From assembly GCF_902497555.1 (NCBI RefSeq), contig NZ_CABVGP010000003.1:1984001-2048000 (forward strand): a DNA stretch of 64,000 nt, given 5' to 3'. Below the pieces are notes generated by a model, which saw only the letters and a list, made by a program, of their open reading frames with translations, did no database searches and was not told the origin of the DNA. Shown here piece after piece: positions 15,733-24,031 of this stretch. The DNA comes from Amycolatopsis camponoti. Its GTDB lineage: Bacteria; Actinomycetota; Actinomycetes; Mycobacteriales; Pseudonocardiaceae. Position 1 is the stretch's first letter, and every line of letters begins with the position of its first letter. A program made the translations under genes and the position numbers.

Positions 15733-17250
15733 ATGATGACCGAGCCGAACGAGAATCCCGAGCAGCCCGGCGCGCGTGATGCCGACCGGCTGGGTCCGCG
15801 GCCGCTCGCGCGGCCCGCCGTCGATCCGGCTCAGGCCGCCGTCTTCGGCAGGCCGAGTGGGGTCGACGGGGCGTTCGACCAGCTCTACTCCCCGCAGAAA
15901 TCCAACGGTGTCCGGCTCGCGCCGCCCGCTCCCGAATCGCTCGCCGAAGCCTTCCGGCGGCCGCCCGGGGCCGAGGGCGTGCTGCTCGAACGGCCGCGCG
16001 AGGCCACCGGGGAACCGAAAGAACAAGACCCGCCCCTCTGGCACAGCACCAGCGATCCCTGGCGCGATCCCGGCGCCGGTGCCGTTCTCGCCGGGCCCGC
16101 GATGCCGGCCGAAGACGAGGAAAAGCCCGCCCAGCGCCCGCCCGGTGCCCTGCTCAGCCTGCCCGAGGTGCTCTTCGGCCGGCGCGTCCAGCCCAAGGCG
16201 CTCGGCCTGCTCGGCGTCGTCGCGCTGCTCGTCGGGGCCGTCGGGGGACTCGTCGGCTGGTGGGTCGCCGACACCGGGAACGAGCTCACCGGCTCCGCCA
16301 CCATCTCCGAAGCCGAGGCCGCCAAGGAGCGTCCCGCCGGCTCGGTCGCCGAGATCGCCAAGCGCGTCGCACCCGCCGTCGTCTCGCTCGAGGTCTACAA
16401 GCCCGGGGCCGACTCCGGTGAGCAGGGCTCCGGCGTCATGATCGACCCGCAGGGCTACATCCTCACCAACGAGCACGTCATCTCCTCCGCGAGCGCCGAC
16501 CAAGGCGTCAAGATCACCGCCATCTTCATCGACGGCACCCGCACCGAAGCCAAGCTCGTCGGCTCCGACCAGAAGACCGACCTCGCCGTCGTCAAGGTCA
16601 ACGTCACCAACCCGACCGTCCTGCAGATCGGCAAGTCGTCGGACCTGCAGGTCGGCGACACCGTGATGGCCATCGGCTCGCCGCTCGCGCTGCAGAACTC
16701 CGTGACCGCCGGCATCGTCAGCGCCCTCAACCGCCCGATCACCGCGGGCGGCGACAACGGCGCGCCGCCGGTCACCTACGAAGCCATCCAGACCGACGCC
16801 GCCATCAACCACGGCAACTCGGGCGGCGCGCTCGTCGACGCCACCGGCGCGCTCGTCGGGATCAACTCCTCGATCCGCTCCTCCGGCGCCGACGGCGGCA
16901 GCATCGGCATCGGGTTCGCGATCCCCAGCGACTACGCCGTCAAGATCGCGAAAGCGCTGATCAAGGACGGCAAGGTCCAGCACGCCGACATCGGCATCAA
17001 CGCCTCGTCGACCGTCGCCGGCTCGTCCACCATGGGCGCGCAGGTGAAGAACGTCGCGCCCGGCGGGCCGGCCGCGAACGCCGGCATCAAGGAGGGCGAC
17101 GTCATCACGAAGATCGGCGGCCGCCTGGTCCGGGACTCGGCCGAGATGACGGTCGCGGTGCGCGCCCACGACGTCGGCCAGGTCGTCCCGGTGCAACTGG
17201 TCCGGGACGGCGCGAGCTTCGTCGTCGACGTAACCCTGGCTTCCGACTGA
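15733..17250 (+). CDS. htrA: HtrA-family membrane serine protease
   Basis: Membrane-bound trypsin-like protease with a PDZ domain, acting on misfolded or regulatory envelope proteins. Of 505 residues, 1-150 form a proline-rich cytoplasmic region, 156-177 a transmembrane helix, about 205-395 the protease domain, and about 415-500 the PDZ domain. The catalytic triad is visible: His248 (TNEHV), Asp283 (KTDLAV) and Ser363 (NHGNSGGAL). Two adjacent ATGs (15733, 15736) are possible starts. Position between rseA and tatB matches Rv1223; control of the SigE/RseA response or execution of its output is inferred. Confidence 0.94.
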   Translation: MMTEPNENPEQPGARDADRLGPRPLARPAVDPAQAAVFGRPSGVDGAFDQLYSPQKSNGVRLAPPAPESLAEAFRRPPGAEGVLLERPREATGEPKEQDPPLWHSTSDPWRDPGAGAVLAGPAMPAEDEEKPAQRPPGALLSLPEVLFGRRVQPKALGLLGVVALLVGAVGGLVGWWVADTGNELTGSATISEAEAAKERPAGSVAEIAKRVAPAVVSLEVYKPGADSGEQGSGVMIDPQGYILTNEHVISSASADQGVKITAIFIDGTRTEAKLVGSDQKTDLAVVKVNVTNPTVLQIGKSSDLQVGDTVMAIGSPLALQNSVTAGIVSALNRPITAGGDNGAPPVTYEAIQTDAAINHGNSGGALVDATGALVGINSSIRSSGADGGSIGIGFAIPSDYAVKIAKALIKDGKVQHADIGINASSTVAGSSTMGAQVKNVAPGGPAANAGIKEGDVITKIGGRLVRDSAEMTVAVRAHDVGQVVPVQLVRDGASFVVDVTLASD

Positions 17251-17326
17251 GTTCCCGCGTTCGGCCTGCCGGAGCGCGGGCCGGGGCGGGTACCCTGGGC
17301 GGGTAGGTTCCGAGCGGAGGTAGACG

Positions 17327-17758
17327 GTGTTCGACAGTGTCGGATGGGGGGAAATCCTCGTCCTCATCATCGCCGGTCTCTTCATCCTCGGCCCGGAACG
17401 GCTTCCCGAAGCGGCGTCCTGGATGGCGAAGAGCGTGAAGAAGGTCCGCGACTTCGCGACCGGTGCGCGGGAACAGCTCCGCGAGGAGATGGGCCCGGAG
17501 TTCGACCAGCTCCGCAAACCCTTGGAAGACCTGCGCGGGCTGCGCAACTTCGACCCGAAGCGGGTGGTGACGCAGCACCTGTTCGACGGCGACGCGGACC
17601 CGCTCGGCCTCAAGGGCATCACGAACGGCAGCCCGAACCTGGGCGGTACCAACGGGACCAACGGGACGAATGGCTCGAACGGCTACACGGCCCAGGCTAA
17701 GCAGCCGGAGCCACTCAAGCCGGGGGAGCGCCCGCCGATCGACCCGGACGCCACGTAG
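17327..17758 (+). CDS. tatB: Sec-independent translocase subunit TatB
   Basis: TatB recognises twin-arginine signal peptides with TatC. The 143-residue protein has the family pattern: N-terminal [20 protein letters not shown] helix (about 7-22), the GPERLP hinge, and an amphipathic helix ([20 protein letters not shown]). The tail has an Asn-Gly-Thr repeat ([13 protein letters not shown]) and prolines. GTG start with GCGGAGG upstream; a TACCCT hexamer near 17291 is a likely -10. Same place after htrA as in mycobacteria. Confidence 0.95.
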   Translation: MFDSVGWGEILVLIIAGLFILGPERLPEAASWMAKSVKKVRDFATGAREQLREEMGPEFDQLRKPLEDLRGLRNFDPKRVVTQHLFDGDADPLGLKGITNGSPNLGGTNGTNGTNGSNGYTAQAKQPEPLKPGERPPIDPDAT

Positions 17759-17767
17759 GCGTCGCAG

Positions 17768-17885
17768 TTATCCCCAGCCCTGCCGCAATGTGGACAATTC
17801 GGCTGCGGCTCGGCCATTCAGAGCTTTTTGTCTGCCGGCCCCGATAAAATTGGTGCGGGGCCGGACCCCCGGAGAGGGCGGGGGC
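17768..17885 (+). repeat. DnaA-box element, copy 5 (diverged)
   Basis: A 118-bp element: degenerate TTATCCCCA (17768-17776), 12 bp, perfect TGTGGACAA (17789-17797), 45-bp spacer, 43-bp block (17843-17885) with a -10-like TAAAAT in GATAAAATTGG and the GGGCGGGGGC end. Its total and spacer lengths equal copy 4 although the sequence has drifted. Confidence 0.7.
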
Positions 17886-17951
17886 TGTTTTTGGGTGGGT
17901 GGCTGCGGCCGTCACCCGTGAACAGGAGACGGGCCGGGTGCCACGTCGTCG

Positions 17952-17966
17952 GGTCCACTGTGGACC
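17952..17966. promoter_or_regulatory. Palindrome upstream of the secreted-protein gene
   Basis: GGTCCAC-T-GTGGACC is a perfect 15-bp dyad about 140 bp before the start at 18107. The surrounding 17886-18106 region has no supported gene. It may be an operator; the binder is unknown. Confidence 0.4.
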
Positions 17967-18106
17967 AACTAAGCACGAACGCCCGTTTGCGCACCGTTTC
18001 CGGGGATTTCCCTAGTCCCGGGTCGCGAGCCCCGGCCGAGTGATCGTTTCCTCCTACGTTCGAAGTGGGGGCGGCTGTCCGCCGCTCGCAAACGAAGGGG
18101 AGAGAG

Positions 18107-19159
18107 ATGAAATTCAGATCGCTGGGCTGTGCGCTGCTCGCCGTCGGCCTGCTGGGATCGGGGCAGCAGGCGACCGCCGCCACGCAAGCCGCCGCCTGCA
18201 CCTGGAAGCCCACCGCCCTCGGGGCGGGCACCTCCGTCAGCGCGCAGGTGACCGCCACCGACGACAAGGGGAACTTCGCCGGCTGGACACTGCCGACCGA
18301 CGAGTTCGGCGAGACCCGCCGTGCCGCTTCCTGGACCAACGGGACCTACACCGACCTCGGCACGGCGGGGACCGCCGGTGCCGCCGTGACCGCCGAGAAC
18401 CGCTCGGGCGCCGTCGCCGGGACCGCGACCTACTCGCTCTTCGGGTCCGGCTTCCTCTTCCAGAAGGCCTTCAAGAGCTCCGGCGGCACCCTCGTGCAGC
18501 TGCCCTTCCCGACTTCGAGCCAGCTGCCCGCGGGCTACACGCTCTCGAGCGCCCTCGGCATCACCGACTCCGGCGACGTCATCGGTGTCGTGCGCAAGCA
18601 GAACGGCTCGGGCACGACCCCGGTCCGCTGGCCCGCCGCCCAGCCGGGCACCGTGACGCTGCTGACCGGCCTGCCGTCGGGCCTGGCCGCGGTCGACACG
18701 GACGGCTCGATCGTGCTGAACAGCGGGGACATCTGGCGCGACGGGACGCTGACCCACCTCGGCACCCTGCCGGGCCTCGAGTACGCGTGGCCCGAGGCCA
18801 TCAAGAACGGCCGCGTCGTCGGCTACGGCGTCTACAACGGCAAGAAGGTCGGCGTCTACTGGGACCAGCAGCACGCGGCCCACGTCCTGCCGAAGTCCAG
18901 CTACAACCTGTCCAACGGCAACCCGGGCTTCACGATCAACGCGAACGGCCTGATCACCGGCCGGATCGACGAAGCGAACGGCGGCAACGACGCGGCCGGC
19001 ACCGGCTACGGCGTCTGGAACCAGGGCACCTTCGTCTCGAAGTTCGGCGACCTCAAGGCCGACCTGCCCGTCGTCATCGGCGACGACGGCACCGCGGGCG
19101 GCTTCCGCTACGACTCCGCCACGCAGCACTCGACCGCCTACGTCTGGCGCTGCTCCTAG
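18107..19159 (+). CDS. Secreted HAF-repeat-like protein
   Basis: A 350-residue exported protein. Residues 1-30 form a signal peptide (basic start, LGCALLAVGLLGSGQQATAA, likely cleavage after an Ala-x-Ala-type site). The mature part has repeats of the pattern 'alanine-x-N/D-x-G-x-(V/I)-x-G', for example VTAENRSGAVAG, GITDSGDVIG, AIKNGRVVGYG and TINANGLITG, which resemble HAF repeats of extracellular beta-propeller-like proteins. Two cysteines remain near the mature ends. The ATG at 18107 follows an AAGGGGAGAG purine run. Function unknown. Confidence 0.72.
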   Translation: MKFRSLGCALLAVGLLGSGQQATAATQAAACTWKPTALGAGTSVSAQVTATDDKGNFAGWTLPTDEFGETRRAASWTNGTYTDLGTAGTAGAAVTAENRSGAVAGTATYSLFGSGFLFQKAFKSSGGTLVQLPFPTSSQLPAGYTLSSALGITDSGDVIGVVRKQNGSGTTPVRWPAAQPGTVTLLTGLPSGLAAVDTDGSIVLNSGDIWRDGTLTHLGTLPGLEYAWPEAIKNGRVVGYGVYNGKKVGVYWDQQHAAHVLPKSSYNLSNGNPGFTINANGLITGRIDEANGGNDAAGTGYGVWNQGTFVSKFGDLKADLPVVIGDDGTAGGFRYDSATQHSTAYVWRCS

Positions 19160-19166
19160 GGACGGC

Positions 19167-20312
19167 TCAGCGGCCGGCCGGGGTGACGTTCAGCATCATC
19201 CCGGCCAGGCCGCGCGCCCGGACCGTCAGCTTCTTCGCCGTCTCCTTGAGCACCACCGACGCCGGCGCGTCCGGCGCGGACAGCACCAGCGGCGTCCCCG
19301 CGTCGCCCTGCTCGCGCAGGCGCGGGTCCAGCGGCACCTGGCCCAGCAGCGGCACCTCGGAGCCGATCGACTTCGTCAGCGACTCGGCCACCGCCTGCCC
19401 GCCGCCCGAGCCGAAGATCTCCAGGCGGGAGCCGTCTTCCTGCTCCAGCCACGACATGTTCTCGATGACGCCGGCGACGCGCTGACGCGTCTGCAGCGCG
19501 ATCGCGCCGGCCCGCTCGGCCACCTCGGCCGCGGCCTGCTGCGGGGTGGTGACGACCAGGATCTCCGCGTTCGGGATCAGCTGGGCCACCGAGATCGCGA
19601 TGTCGCCGGTGCCCGGCGGCAGGTCCAGCAGCAGGATGTCGAGGTCGCCCCAGAAGACGTCCGCCAGGAACTGCTGCAGCGCGCGGTGCAGCATCGGCCC
19701 GCGCCACACCACCGGCGTGTTGCCCGGGGTGAACATGCCGATCGAGATCACCTTCACGCCGTGCGCCTGCGGCGGCATGATCATCGTGTCGACCTTGGTC
19801 GGCTTCTCGCGCGTGCCCAGCATGCGGGGGATCGAGTGGCCGTAGATGTCCGCGTCCACGACGCCGACCGACAACCCGCGGGAAGCCATCGCCGCGGCCA
19901 GGTTCACCGTGACCGACGACTTGCCGACGCCGCCCTTGCCGGACGCGACGCAGTACACCCGCGTCATCGAGCCCGGCTGCGCGAACGGGATGACCGGCTC
20001 CGCGGCGTCCCCGCGCAGCGACTTCCGCAGCTCGGAGCGCTGTTCGTCACTCATGACGTCCAGCTCGACCCGCACGTCGACCACGCCCGGGAGCTTCGCG
20101 ACGGCCTCGCGGGTGTCGTTGGTCAGCGTCGCCTTCAGCGGGCAGCCGGCCACCGTCAGGTAGATCCCGACGGTGACGACACCGTCTTCGCCGACGACGA
20201 CGTCCTTCACCATCCCCAGGTCCGTGATGGGTTTGTGGATCTCGGGATCTTGCACGCTCTTCAGCGCGCTGCGGACGTCGTCGACGCTGGGGAGCTGCTG
20301 AGTGCTGGTCAC
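19167..20312 (-). CDS. mrp: Mrp/ApbC iron-sulfur carrier ATPase
   Basis: P-loop protein that carries and transfers iron-sulfur clusters to apoproteins. The 381-residue protein has an N-terminal MIP18/DUF59 domain (about 8-90, ALKSVQDPEIHKPITDLGMV) and a MinD-like ATPase with the deviant Walker A GKGGVGKSS (about 124-132), DADIYGHS and DLPPGTGD. The usual CxxC cluster ligands of Mrp are not obvious in the C-terminal part, as in many actinobacterial members. GTG start. The stop lies seven bases from the convergent secreted-protein gene. Compare Rv1229c. Confidence 0.93.
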   Translation of the reverse strand: MTSTQQLPSVDDVRSALKSVQDPEIHKPITDLGMVKDVVVGEDGVVTVGIYLTVAGCPLKATLTNDTREAVAKLPGVVDVRVELDVMSDEQRSELRKSLRGDAAEPVIPFAQPGSMTRVYCVASGKGGVGKSSVTVNLAAAMASRGLSVGVVDADIYGHSIPRMLGTREKPTKVDTMIMPPQAHGVKVISIGMFTPGNTPVVWRGPMLHRALQQFLADVFWGDLDILLLDLPPGTGDIAISVAQLIPNAEILVVTTPQQAAAEVAERAGAIALQTRQRVAGVIENMSWLEQEDGSRLEIFGSGGGQAVAESLTKSIGSEVPLLGQVPLDPRLREQGDAGTPLVLSAPDAPASVVLKETAKKLTVRARGLAGMMLNVTPAGR

Positions 20313-20322
20313 CCCGTCGATG

Positions 20323-20832
20323 TTACGACCCGGTAGGAGTGCGGTTGGGCTTGGCCTTCCGGGGCTGGACGTCGAGGTCCTCCCGCAGCCGGTCCAGCTC
20401 GCTGCGCAGGTAGTCCCGCGTCGCCACCTCGCCGACCGCCAGCCGCAGCGCCGCCAGCTCCCGGGCCAGGTACTCCGTGTCGGCCTTCGTCTGCAGCGCC
20501 CGGTTCCGGTCCTCCTCCAGGGAGACGCGGTCGCGGTCGTCCTGGCGGTTCTGCGCGAGCAGGATCAGCGGCGCCGCGTACGCCGCCTGCGTCGAAAAGG
20601 CCAGGTTGAGCAGGATGAACGGATACGGGTCCCACTGCAGCGACACCGCGGTGAGGTTCAGCACGATCCAGATGAACACCAGCAGCGTCTGCCAGAAGAG
20701 GTACTTCCCGGTGCCGAGGAACCGCGCGATCCGCTCGGTGAAGCGGCCGAAGGTGTCGGGGTCGATGTTCAGCTTGAACCGGCTCTGGCTGCGCGGCTGG
20801 TCCAGCCGCCGTCGGGACGTCGGTTCAGGCAC
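20323..20832 (-). CDS. DUF1003 membrane protein
   Basis: A 169-residue protein with the DUF1003 pattern: DPDTFGRFTERIARFLGTGK, two transmembrane helices (about 44-63 and 72-95, LLVFIWIVLNLTA and FILLNLAFSTQAAYAAPLIL), then a long charged C-terminal coiled coil with NRQDDRDR. It overlaps the upstream CBS/MgtE-N gene by eight bases, so the two are co-translated; the same pair occurs as Rv1231c-Rv1232c. Possibly linked to divalent cation handling through that partner; no activity is known. Confidence 0.88.
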   Translation of the reverse strand: MPEPTSRRRLDQPRSQSRFKLNIDPDTFGRFTERIARFLGTGKYLFWQTLLVFIWIVLNLTAVSLQWDPYPFILLNLAFSTQAAYAAPLILLAQNRQDDRDRVSLEEDRNRALQTKADTEYLARELAALRLAVGEVATRDYLRSELDRLREDLDVQPRKAKPNRTPTGS

Positions 20833-22123
20833 GGTCGGCCTCCAGGTGCTCGCCGGTCTCGCCGGTGGTGTCGTGCAGGCCGGTCTCGCGCCAGTCCTCG
20901 GGCAGCAGGTGGTCGAGGACGTCGTCCACGGTGACCGCGCCGAGCAGGTGGTCTTCGGTGTCGACGACCGGCCCGCAGGTCAGGTTGTAGGCCGCGAAGT
21001 AGCGCGTGACCTCGGGCAGGGTCGCGTTCGGCCGCAGGGCCGCCAGCCCGGTGTCGACGGCGCTGGCCACGAGCTCCGCCGGCGGCTCGCGCAGCAGCCG
21101 CTGGAAGTGCACGACGCCGACGAAGCGCCCGGTCGGCGTCGCGGTCGGCGGCCGGCAGACGAACACCATGCTGGCCAGCGCGGGCGGCAGCTCGGCGTTG
21201 CGGATGTGGGCCAGCGCCTCGGCGATCGTGGTGTCGGGCGTCAGCACCACCGGCTCGGGCGTCATCAGGCCGCCCGCGGTGTCGGACGAATAGGCCAGCA
21301 GCCGCCGGACCGGCGCGGACTCCTCCGGCTCCATCAGCTCCAGCAGCCGGCTCTGCTCCGCGGGAGCGAGCTCGGCGAGCAGATCGGCCGCGTCGTCCGG
21401 GTTCATCGCCTCGAGGATGTCGGCCGCGCGCTCCTCGGCGAGGTAGGACAGCAGTTCCTTCTGGTCGTCGTCCGGCAGCTCTTCCAGGACGTCGGCGAGC
21501 CGCTCGTCGTCCATCGCGTCGGCGACCTCGTGACGGCGCTTGAGCGGCAGGTCGCGGACGGTCGCGGCCACGTCGACCGAGCGCATGGTGTCGAACAGCA
21601 TGAGCAGCTGGCCCGCGCCCTGTGGCTGCTTCGCCAGGTCGGCCAGGCCCAGGCCGGCGACCTCCTCCCAGCGCAGCACCTGCATCGCCGACCGGCGGCG
21701 CCCCAGCCCGACGCGCCGCTCGCGGATGGCGAGCTTCGCCAGCACCCAGTCGCGGGTGCGGGTCGGCTCCATCGCGGCGTCGACGACGGTGATCCGCGTG
21801 TCCGACCCGGCCAGCGTCGCGTGCGCGTCGAGCAGCTGGCCGAGCACCAGGACCTCGTTGGGGCGCTGGTTGAACTGGCGCATGTTGACCGAGCCGGTGG
21901 CGAGCGTGACGGCGCTCGGCTCGATGGAGGTGACGCGCAGCATCGGCACGAAGACCCGCCGCCGCGTGGTCAGCTCGACGACCACGCCGAGGATCCGCGG
22001 CGGCTGCGCGTCCAGGCGCAGGCCGGCGACGAGGTCGCGGACCCGGCCGATGGACTCGCCGTCGGGGCCGAAGACCGGCAAACCCGACAGCTGAGCTGCG
22101 AAAACCCTGTTGACCGCGGCCAT
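20825..22123 (-). CDS. PRC-barrel, MgtE-N and CBS domain protein
   Basis: Cytoplasmic 432-residue protein with an N-terminal PRC-barrel-like domain (about 8-85), an MgtE N-terminal superhelical domain (about 195-285, rich in LADVLEELPDDDQKELLSYL-type repeats) and two CBS domains (about 287-415, first LMTPEPVVLTPDTTIAEALA). These are the regulatory parts of an MgtE magnesium channel without the membrane pore. It is joined to the DUF1003 membrane protein by an overlap, which suggests a split sensor/membrane pair. Mg2+ or nucleotide sensing is inferred from the domains. Confidence 0.88.
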   Translation of the reverse strand: MAAVNRVFAAQLSGLPVFGPDGESIGRVRDLVAGLRLDAQPPRILGVVVELTTRRRVFVPMLRVTSIEPSAVTLATGSVNMRQFNQRPNEVLVLGQLLDAHATLAGSDTRITVVDAAMEPTRTRDWVLAKLAIRERRVGLGRRRSAMQVLRWEEVAGLGLADLAKQPQGAGQLLMLFDTMRSVDVAATVRDLPLKRRHEVADAMDDERLADVLEELPDDDQKELLSYLAEERAADILEAMNPDDAADLLAELAPAEQSRLLELMEPEESAPVRRLLAYSSDTAGGLMTPEPVVLTPDTTIAEALAHIRNAELPPALASMVFVCRPPTATPTGRFVGVVHFQRLLREPPAELVASAVDTGLAALRPNATLPEVTRYFAAYNLTCGPVVDTEDHLLGAVTVDDVLDHLLPEDWRETGLHDTTGETGEHLEADRA

Positions 22124-22133
22124 GCCGCCGACC

Positions 22134-23042
22134 CTATCGGCTGGCTGCCCAGGGAGCGATTTCCGCCACGGTGACGAACGCCGGGTCGTCGCTGTCCTCG
22201 CCGGAGTCCGCGAGCTCCTCCGCCATCCAGATCCAGTTCTGGACGGCTCGCACGAGCGTCCACGCGCGGGCTTTCTCGGCGTCCAGCTCCTGTGAAGCGA
22301 CGATCATGGCGAACCGTTCGTCCAGTGTGGACTCCGTGAAGCGGTTCCAGAACAACGGGATCACGCCCCACTCGGGGTCACCCGCCAGGGGTTTCGGGTC
22401 GATGACGAGCCACGGCTCGCGCGTACCGGCCAGCACGTTCTGGAAGTGCAGGTCCTCGTTCACCAGCAGCTCACGCGCCGACGGCCCGAGTTCGCGGCAG
22501 ATCGCGACGGCGTCGTCGACGAGCCGCCGCTCGAACGGCTCGCCGAGCGCGGCCCACCGCCGGGGAAGCTCCTCGGCGAGCCTTCCGGCTTCGGTGCGCA
22601 GGTTCCGGCGCAACGACGGCGGCGCGGGGACGGCGAGGCGCCGCGCCAGCGAGCCGAGCAGCGGGACGGCCTCGCGCAGCGGGAGGTCGTCGAGGGTGCG
22701 CGCGGCGTCGAGCCGCTCCAGCAGCAGGACGCCGTCCTCCGGCGCGGACTCCAGCAGCAGCACCGCACCCCGGCCGGCCCATGTGGACAGTGCGAGCGGC
22801 TCGTCGGCGGACTCTTCGTCGCGCCAGCCCAGTTTCAGCGCCACCGGCGTGCCGTCGGCGAGCCGGGCGGGCTGCACGACGCCGACGTAGCCGTGCATCG
22901 CCTCGCCCTCGAACGTCAGCCCCCACTCGCGCGCGTACCCGGCGGCGAGGTCCGGCAAGGCCGTGAGCCACGGGACGGCCTCCGGGCCGAGCACCCGGGG
23001 CGCCCGGCCGGCGAACAGCGGTGGCACGCGGAGATCGTTCAC
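22134..23042 (-). CDS. Aminoglycoside/hydroxyurea-type kinase family protein
   Basis: A 302-residue kinase-like protein related to streptomycin 6-phosphotransferases. The catalytic loop reads LLVNEDLHFQNVLAG and the metal-binding segment WLVIDPKPLAGDPEW; the DPK in place of the usual aspartate motif is typical of this family. Two adjacent GTG codons (23045, 23042) could start the protein; upstream reading in the same frame is unsupported. It may phosphorylate an aminoglycoside-like or other small molecule; resistance has not been shown and chromosomal copies often have unknown substrates. Confidence 0.82.
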   Translation of the reverse strand: MNDLRVPPLFAGRAPRVLGPEAVPWLTALPDLAAGYAREWGLTFEGEAMHGYVGVVQPARLADGTPVALKLGWRDEESADEPLALSTWAGRGAVLLLESAPEDGVLLLERLDAARTLDDLPLREAVPLLGSLARRLAVPAPPSLRRNLRTEAGRLAEELPRRWAALGEPFERRLVDDAVAICRELGPSARELLVNEDLHFQNVLAGTREPWLVIDPKPLAGDPEWGVIPLFWNRFTESTLDERFAMIVASQELDAEKARAWTLVRAVQNWIWMAEELADSGEDSDDPAFVTVAEIAPWAASR

Positions 23043-23137
23043 CACCCCAGTCTGGTGGGCGCGTCCAGCGCGTTTCGCCCTGGTCGAGACGGGCGTACGC
23101 TGGGTTTTCAGGGGAAAACGCAACCCCGGGAGCAGCC

Positions 23138-24031
23138 ATGGTGGTGGAGATCCTCAGCGCCGTAGTCGTCGCGGGCGGAGCCTGGCTCGCGGCCGGCGTG
23201 CGCGTCGTCAAGCAGTACGAACGGGGCCTCGTCTTCCGGTTCGGCCGGGTGCGGTCCCGCGTGTCGGAGCCCGGCCTGACGCTGCTGGTGCCGTTCGTGG
23301 ACCGGATGCAGAAGGTCAACATGCAGATCGTGACCCTGCCGGTGCCCGCCCAGGACGGCATCACCCGGGACAACGTCACCGTCCGGGTCGACGCGGTCGT
23401 CTACTTCAAGGTCATCGACCCGGTCGTCGCGGCGGTCAACGTCCAGGACTACCGGTCGGCGGTCGGCCAGGTCGCGCAGACGTCACTGCGCTCGATCATC
23501 GGCAAGAGCGACCTCGACGACCTGCTCTCCAACCGCGAACGCCTCAACGAGGGACTGGAGCTGATGATCGACAGCCCGGCGCTGGACTGGGGCATCCACA
23601 TCGACCGCGTCGAGATCAAGGACGTCGCGCTGCCGGAGGCGATGAAGCGCTCGATGTCGCGGCAGGCCGAGGCGGAGCGGGAACGGCGCGCGCGCGTCAT
23701 CTCCGCCGACGGTGAGCTGCAGGCGTCGTACAAGCTCTCGCAGGCCGCCGCGCAGATGGCCGACACCCCGGCGGCACTGCAGCTGCGGCTGCTGGAGACC
23801 GTCGTGCAGGTGTCGTCGGAGAAGAACTCGACGCTGGTGCTGCCGTTCCCGGTGGAGCTGCTGAGGTTCCTCGACGCGCAGACGCCGAGGCCCGCGGCGC
23901 CCGCCGCACCCGAGCCGGCTCCCGCGGCTCCGGAGCCGGAGCTCGAACTCGGGGAAGCCAAGCCGGAGGAGAACGGTCACGTGACGCCGTCACCGCGCAG
24001 CCCCGGCGACGCGGTGCAGCCCGCCGACTAG
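23138..24031 (+). CDS. SPFH/stomatin-like (slipin) membrane protein
   Basis: A 297-residue band-7 protein: one N-terminal membrane helix (about 2-22), a PHB/SPFH domain (about 27-190, with VKQYERGLVFRFGRV and the EIKDVALPEAMKRSMSRQAE helix), a helical oligomerisation region, and a Pro/Ala-rich tail with repeated PAAPEPAP segments. Slipins scaffold membrane microdomains and often work with NfeD proteases, but no NfeD gene is adjacent. The ATG at 23138 is preceded by GGGAGCAGCC. Its 3' end overlaps the convergent DUF4190 gene by four bases. Confidence 0.9.
   Translation: MVVEILSAVVVAGGAWLAAGVRVVKQYERGLVFRFGRVRSRVSEPGLTLLVPFVDRMQKVNMQIVTLPVPAQDGITRDNVTVRVDAVVYFKVIDPVVAAVNVQDYRSAVGQVAQTSLRSIIGKSDLDDLLSNRERLNEGLELMIDSPALDWGIHIDRVEIKDVALPEAMKRSMSRQAEAERERRARVISADGELQASYKLSQAAAQMADTPAALQLRLLETVVQVSSEKNSTLVLPFPVELLRFLDAQTPRPAAPAAPEPAPAAPEPELELGEAKPEENGHVTPSPRSPGDAVQPAD

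Noticed and set aside
22134..23042. Clinical-type aminoglycoside resistance gene
   Set aside because: Only family-level similarity is seen; no mobile context and no evidence for substrate.
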